DNA of 64,000 nt from Batillaria attramentaria (taxonomy: Eukaryota; Mollusca; Gastropoda; Batillariidae), in assembly GCA_018292915.2 (NCBI GenBank), contig JACVVK020000441.1, positions 130,001 through 194,000 on the forward strand. The letters run 5' to 3'. The notes beneath the pieces are model-generated. The model did no database searches, was not told the DNA's origin, and was given only the letters and a program-made list of their open reading frames with translations. The position numbers and the translations under genes were made by a program. This document shows positions 58,841 to 64,000 of the stretch, one piece after another; position 1 is the stretch's first letter; each line of letters begins with the position of its first letter.

Positions 58841-61279
58841 ACTCTAGGCACTCCCTGGAAACGGCAGAGAAACAAAACCCGTGGGTGAAAATGGTCTCAG
58901 TCACTCCATGGAACCGGCATAGGCCAACGCTGAAACTGGGTGAAATTGTCAATGGTTTCTTGAAAACTGCAGGTGAACACAATGAGTTGAAACTCTCACT
59001 GAATCACTCCCTGGAAACTGTGGGTCAACTCATTTGGTGAATCCGTCAATCACTCCCTGAAAACTGTAGATCAACACAACTGATAAGAGAAATTGTCGCA
59101 GTCTCTTCCTGGAACACTACAGGTCAATAACACAACGGGCGACACTGATTGTCGGTCACCCAATCACTGGATCACGTCAATCACAAAGCTTTCCACGTTC
59201 GTGACAGCGATTACACAAAAGGGTTCGAATATGAATCCCAAATTGGCCCCGTCATTCACACCTAGGCATTTCGTCAGTTTCCCCCCATCGGAAAGACCTT
59301 GAAAACAAGGGGACACGAACTCGGCCCATTCACGCCTTCCTATTTCGTCCGGCTGAAAAAAAAATGGACAGAGGACACAAGAGTCTTTGGAATGCTGAAC
59401 TATTTGTCACACGGAGCCAAAAAGCAACATTTCCTAACCCGCACAGCTATGACTCTGCCCGTGGTATCTGCCTGGCGATTCATATTTCATGAGTTTGCAC
59501 AGCGCAACACAAGCCGCGCCACCTTGCTTGAAGCGCTAGGTGGGTACATAAAATAAAAAAAGAAAAGAATCCACCGCGGACTGGTTGGCGAGTCCCCCGC
59601 TCCAGCGTCGCTACAATATACACCGCGGCATCCGACGGCCGCTAATTCCAAGCCCCCCGAGGTAAAAGAATACCTGAGCGAGGAGGGGAGCTTTAGGAAA
59701 AACGAGCAGTCTTCAAAGTTGTCCGCGTCGCCGCGGTAAACGAGACCTCACTACCCTGTCACTCGCTGCTGGAGTTCGTAAAACACGCGACGATTTTGAT
59801 TTATCATTGTGAAATTTGATGCCACGTCACTTATAAACCGCTTAAAAGCAGCGGACATTTAGGGCTGTTTGCCAGACAAACCGTGACTTCATATGAGGCC
59901 TTTGCTTGTCGGTTACCAACGCTGACGTACTGAATCACGTGCAGCCCGCAAATCTTTTCCAAATGCTTGCGCCCTTTAAGATGTACGCTGGTTGCGTGGT
60001 GTTTCACCGGGTTAAATGAAATACGCGGCAGTGATGACTACAGTCATGGGTCGGTTGGGCTTTTTTGGTTCTGATTTCCACTCCAGCTGAAAGTTTTCTT
60101 ATAGGCTTAGGATATACACTGGCTGTGAGATGTATCACTGAAGTATGAATGAAATTAATTCTAGTCCGGTAGTCAATGCAGCTTAAAAAGTTTTTTTGAA
60201 AGAGACTGAGGACGGTGTTTTAAGTCACTGAAGTTTGCGACCTGAAATACGCAGCCTGTTCTGTGTAGTCCACTGAAATCACTCCAACGCTTTTTGCCCA
60301 CTTCCAGCTGAAACTGATTTGTACACCGTTAAAAGACAACAATAAAAAAGTGTTTCACTGTTCGTATCAAATGCGACAATGCTGACCGACGAGTACTTGA
60401 AGTGCCGAGTAAGCTTTTTTTATCACCTCCTGTTGTAAGTTAAAACCGCTTCAAACTGACATCATGTCTGATATCAGTGCTTCACTGAATACGTAGGACA
60501 AGGCCGGAGAACTAGGTTCATCAGTTACTACAGTAGTTACTGAAGCCCGTAGTCGATTCAAGCTTTTTCTGTATCACTGATTTCCAACTTGAATGTTTCT
60601 AGCATGTTCGTTCAGTTTCCGTTTCAACATCGGCGCCGGCTGCAGCTGGCAAAATGGCAACGAGCATTCAGGTTTCTATCTCTCTCAGTCTCTCCTAGTC
60701 TGTTTCTCTCGATCTCAGATCCACTAAAAGGCTGTGAAGACTGAAGTCTGGGCTCTGGAAACGCCGCCGCTCAGTGCTCATCTGAAGTCAGACACCACAC
60801 AGCTGACTCGCACCTTCACTGACTGTCTGACTGAATCAGACCCAAACAGCGAGGCAAGGTAAAAATACGGCCACAGCATGAATGCTTTACACCACTTCAC
60901 CCCTTCCACGCCACAGGCCCATAACACGGGCTACGCGCTTCTCAGTCTGTCTGTGCTGAAGCAAAAACCAATTTCAGAAAGTTCCCGCCAGTCACTCAGC
61001 GAAGGCGACTTTCGGTCTGTTCAGAGATAGCACTAATTGCACGACGCCTCGACAGAATAGGAGGGTAGAGTTGAGCTGATTGAAATGGCCGTCCCGTGTG
61101 GTCAGCCGGCTGTCGGACGGTTGACGTGAATAGCAGTAGAATGGGTGATCCGATCAGGGGACAGTTGTGGGACGCTCCGTCCCGCTGTGCCCTCCCCGCT
61201 ACTACTTTTCAGCCCCTGTGACCCCACTGCGACCAGTGCGCGCGCCGACTCACTGGCGAGTGACCACAAGGGACCACAG

Positions 61280-61950
61280 GGGGGCAGTCAAAATGGCTGC
61301 GGATATGTCTGGTGCTACTCAGTACAGGTTACACAACACAGGGTGGGTGTTTGGGGGTTTAACGTCCTTTTCCACCACATAGGGTGATATCAAAGACGGG
61401 GCAACGATGAAAAAGCCAGCACAAATATTTGGCCCCAGCCGGGATCGAACTCACGACCCGAGCATTAGAAGTCCAACGCCCTATCATTCGACCACCCCGG
61501 TTCCCTACACAACACAGAAACGGATTTCAAAGAAAATGCTATGTATTCCTATTAAACGTAACGTTGCGAATGACACCCTAGAAATGCTTCAAAATTCACC
61601 CAAAAATTCACAAAAACCCAGCAGCCAAAGACTCATGTGTAGGGTGAATCCCGCCAAATTCCAATATTCCTACTATGCTAGCAGCGACCACCTACCCCTT
61701 AATTCCTCTGCTAGATCTTGTGCCAGCCGCGCATGAATACAAATAGTCCACATGCCAGGCTCAGTTTTCACTGTTTTTACCTGGCATGAAACTTATTCAC
61801 AAAGTCAACAAACAGCCCCGGATCGCCAGTTTTTACTCTGCACACAAACTCAAAAAGGGGCAAAAATTCTGTACTATATTAAGCGGAAATTCTTACTACA
61901 TGTCCCGAAAGCTGTTACTATTGTGTAACGGCCTCATATTCAACAGTTTC
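61280..61950 (+). repeat. Dispersed repeat R4, copy 3 (split by a SINE)
   Basis: It aligns to the other R4 copies from TGACACCCTAGAAATGC onward, and the left part is interrupted by the family B SINE with a 12-bp duplication. A further AGTCAAAATGGC(C/T)GCG motif occurs at 61290 and 62068. Confidence 0.75.
61342..61505 (-). mobile_element. SINE family B, short-B-box subfamily, 12-bp TSD, nested
   Basis: It carries all three subfamily marks. A perfect 12-bp duplication TACACAACACAG (61330-61341 and 61506-61517) flanks it. It interrupts a copy of dispersed repeat R4. Confidence 0.94.
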
Positions 61951-62361
61951 GACAACAATTTCTCTCATGGCTGGAATATCATAGTGAGAACGCACACTGG
62001 CGTCCTTACACTATAGTGACGCGTCAGCCATCGTCACTGTCTGGTTGATAACGGCCCCTATATTTCAGATAGCAGTCAAAATGGCCGCGAATATTTCAGC
62101 CGTTAATCTGACTACAACAATTTCGACGACGATTGCTATGAGGTAAAGCCATAATGAAAAATTACTAAAAATAGAAATCTAAGATCTGAAAGAATGAATG
62201 TTTTCAGTCAGAGGATCGTAAATGACTGGAATTCACTGCCCGGCAAACTCAGCTGTAGATGCCAAAAACTTTACATGATTTCAAACCGGAAGTTGATTAC
62301 TGCAAAAGTACGAGGGCTGGGACTTGTGTTTACTGATTGAAACTTATTCTGAGGCACTCGT

Positions 62362-62538
62362 GGGGGTGGGTGGGTGTTTGGGAGTTTAACGTCTTTTTCC
62401 ACCACATAGGGTGATATCAAAGACGGGGCAACGTTGAAAAAGCCAGCACAAATATTTGGCCCCAGCCGGGATCGAACTCACGACCCGAAGCATTAGAAGT
62501 CCAACGCTCTACCATTCGACCACCCCGGCTCCCCTGAC
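62362..62538 (-). mobile_element. SINE family B, short-B-box subfamily, with TSD
   Basis: It carries the subfamily marks. An 8-bp duplication GCACTCGT (62354-62361 and 62539-62546) flanks it. Confidence 0.9.
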
Positions 62539-62661
62539 GCACTCGTAGTAATAATAATACTGACAATTGCATTATTATAATTAATAACCCTAATATTTTG
62601 CGAAAAACTACGTGCCAAGTGAGGGAGCCTGCAACACGCATTTAAGTTTATGGCTCGACAC

Positions 62662-62708
62662 GATGATGACGATGATGACGACGACGACGATGATGATGAT
62701 GATGATGA
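62662..62708. repeat. GAT/GAC trinucleotide repeat
   Basis: About 15 GAT or GAC units, open in one frame as poly-Asp. Confidence 0.92.
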
Positions 62709-63186
62709 GCACTCACTCGTCTTTGCAAAGCATGATTTATCGTTAAAAAAATATTTGTTTTGTTTTTTGTTTTGTTTTTGTTTGTGTTGGTTACTACAAT
62801 GCAAAGGCGTGAATACTCATATTTCAGACATAACTATGGCTTTACAAGCGAGCAATAGTCATCGAAACCTTTAAATTCGAGTACCACCAGACATTCACGA
62901 GCCATTTTGACTGCACCCCGTGTGACAAGGACCAGGCTGGACGGACCGGGCGAGACAGGGGACCCCAGGTTGTAATCTTCGTGTGCAGTGACCGATGTGT
63001 ACTCGTCCATCCGTCCTTCAGCCCCTCTTCAAGCTCCGATAACACTGCAATGTAACTCGCAGCCTGTCACAAGCCGCCTCAGTGAATGAATGAATGGGGC
63101 GGTCAGCGGCGTGGGTCTGACTACGTGACCAAGAAGCGTGAACAGGTTGGGTTAGGCGGGCCGACGCCGGTGTGAACTGAGTCGAG

Positions 63187-63355
63187 GGTGGGTGTGTGTT
63201 TGGGAGTTTAACGTCCTTTTCCACCACATACGGGTGATATCACAGACGGAGCAACGATGAAAAAGCCAGCACAAATATTTGGCCCCAGCCGGGATTCGAA
63301 CTCAGAACCGAGTACTGGAAGTCCAACGCTTTACCATTCGGCCACCCCGGCTCCC
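63187..63355 (-). mobile_element. SINE family B, full length, 13-bp TSD
   Basis: The copy is complete with B box GAGTTCGAATCCCGG and is flanked by a perfect 13-bp duplication GAACTGAGTCGAG (63174-63186 and 63356-63368). Confidence 0.93.
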
Positions 63356-63564
63356 GAACTGAGTCGAGTCTACGCTGGCAACTGATAGTGATGAATAAAG
63401 TAGTTTAAATTTTCAATTTTACCATCACGTACAGTGATGTCAAGCACATCTTCAATGAGTGAACGTGAAAAAGAAATTAAACTTGTGTACTTCAGTGCCA
63501 CACACGATATACCTTTTACACTGAATATGTCTGAACAGTGATCGTGTGAGATGGATTTGCTGCG

Positions 63565-63755
63565 GGTGGGTGGGTGGGTGGCCGGGTGTAGGTGGGTGTC
63601 TGGGGGTTTAACGTCCTTTTCCACCACATAGGGTGATATCAAAGACGGGGCAACGATGAAAAAGCCAGCACAAATATTTGGCCCCAGCCGGGATCGAACT
63701 CACGACCCGAGCATTAGAAGTCCAACGCTCTACCATTCGACCACCCCGGCTCCCC
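63565..63755 (-). mobile_element. SINE family B, short-B-box subfamily, 13-bp TSD, long tail
   Basis: It carries the three subfamily marks and an expanded G-rich (CACC-type) tail. A perfect 13-bp duplication TGGATTTGCTGCG (63552-63564 and 63756-63768) flanks it. Confidence 0.94.
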
Positions 63756-64000
63756 TGGATTTGCTGCGATTTTGTTAAGTTATTGCATATGCCAAACCAA
63801 TTTTATGTTGTTTTTATTGGCATAGAATCTTTATCATTTTTTTTTTTTTGTTTCGAGCTGTGATGTTGATACCTGTTATTTAATGGACAATAAAGTATTT
63901 TTTTAAATTTGAAGTTGCCCGATTTCACTTTCGTGACATCAAAACTCAGGTTTGGGCAGAACTGACAGCTGGGGGAAAAACACAAACATTGGCACCCGGC

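Larger units (their letters stand above)
54676..64000. other. Upstream flank of the TIKI gene
   Basis: This is the region 5' of the TIKI start codon, with the 5' UTR of unknown length at its left end. It contains CT-rich tracts (55.66-55.80 kb), two tandem arrays (56.94-57.32 and 57.87-58.84 kb), a copy of a dispersed repeat (61.28-61.95 kb) and four SINEs. I see no recognisable exon or RNA gene in 54950-55650, 55820-56600, 57330-57840, 59140-61270, 61960-62360, 62710-63170 or 63770-64000. Confidence 0.5.

Noticed and set aside
59299..59556. 85-codon ORF, plus strand
   Set aside because: No recognisable family and no supporting context.

Overview
The window is eukaryotic, non-coding-rich DNA: exons are rare, dinucleotide and trinucleotide microsatellites are very abundant, and several tRNA-derived SINE families and MITE-like DNA elements fill most of the space. 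There are no bacterial operons, no rRNA and no clear free-standing tRNA genes. The SINE style and the one recognisable gene suggest a lophotrochozoan invertebrate, most likely a marine gastropod mollusc. This is inference; no species marker is present.

One protein-coding gene can be supported. It lies on the minus strand and encodes a TIKI-type (TRABD2) Wnt-inactivating metalloprotease. Coding exon 1 (54508-54675) carries the signal peptide and a short spacer. Exon 2 (10649-11209) carries the start of the protease domain with the first GX2H motif. Both join in phase 0 across an intron of 43,298 bp. The later exons, with the second GX2H motif, must lie beyond the left edge.

Layout. 1-10648: left part of intron 2, with two SINE families, a 17-copy 32-bp minisatellite at 1.3-1.9 kb, long CA/GA microsatellites and a TA-flanked MITE beside exon 2. 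11210-54507: intron 1, with two TTAA-flanked MITEs (12.2 and 18.1 kb), a G35 tract, a Harbinger-like element (30.2-31.1 kb), a dispersed repeat present three times with a different insertion in each copy, an inverted-orientation minisatellite (42.5-43.3 kb), and many SINEs. 54676-64000: upstream flank, with the probable promoter, a 46-bp minisatellite (56.9 kb), a dimeric 87-bp satellite-like array (57.9-58.8 kb) and four young-looking SINE insertions between 61.3 and 63.8 kb.

I found no convincing new multi-gene system. The most useful observations are the split TIKI gene model, the strong sense-strand bias of SINEs, a SINE subfamily with a one-base-shorter B box, the TTAA MITE family, the Harbinger-like element, and the higher-order tandem arrays.
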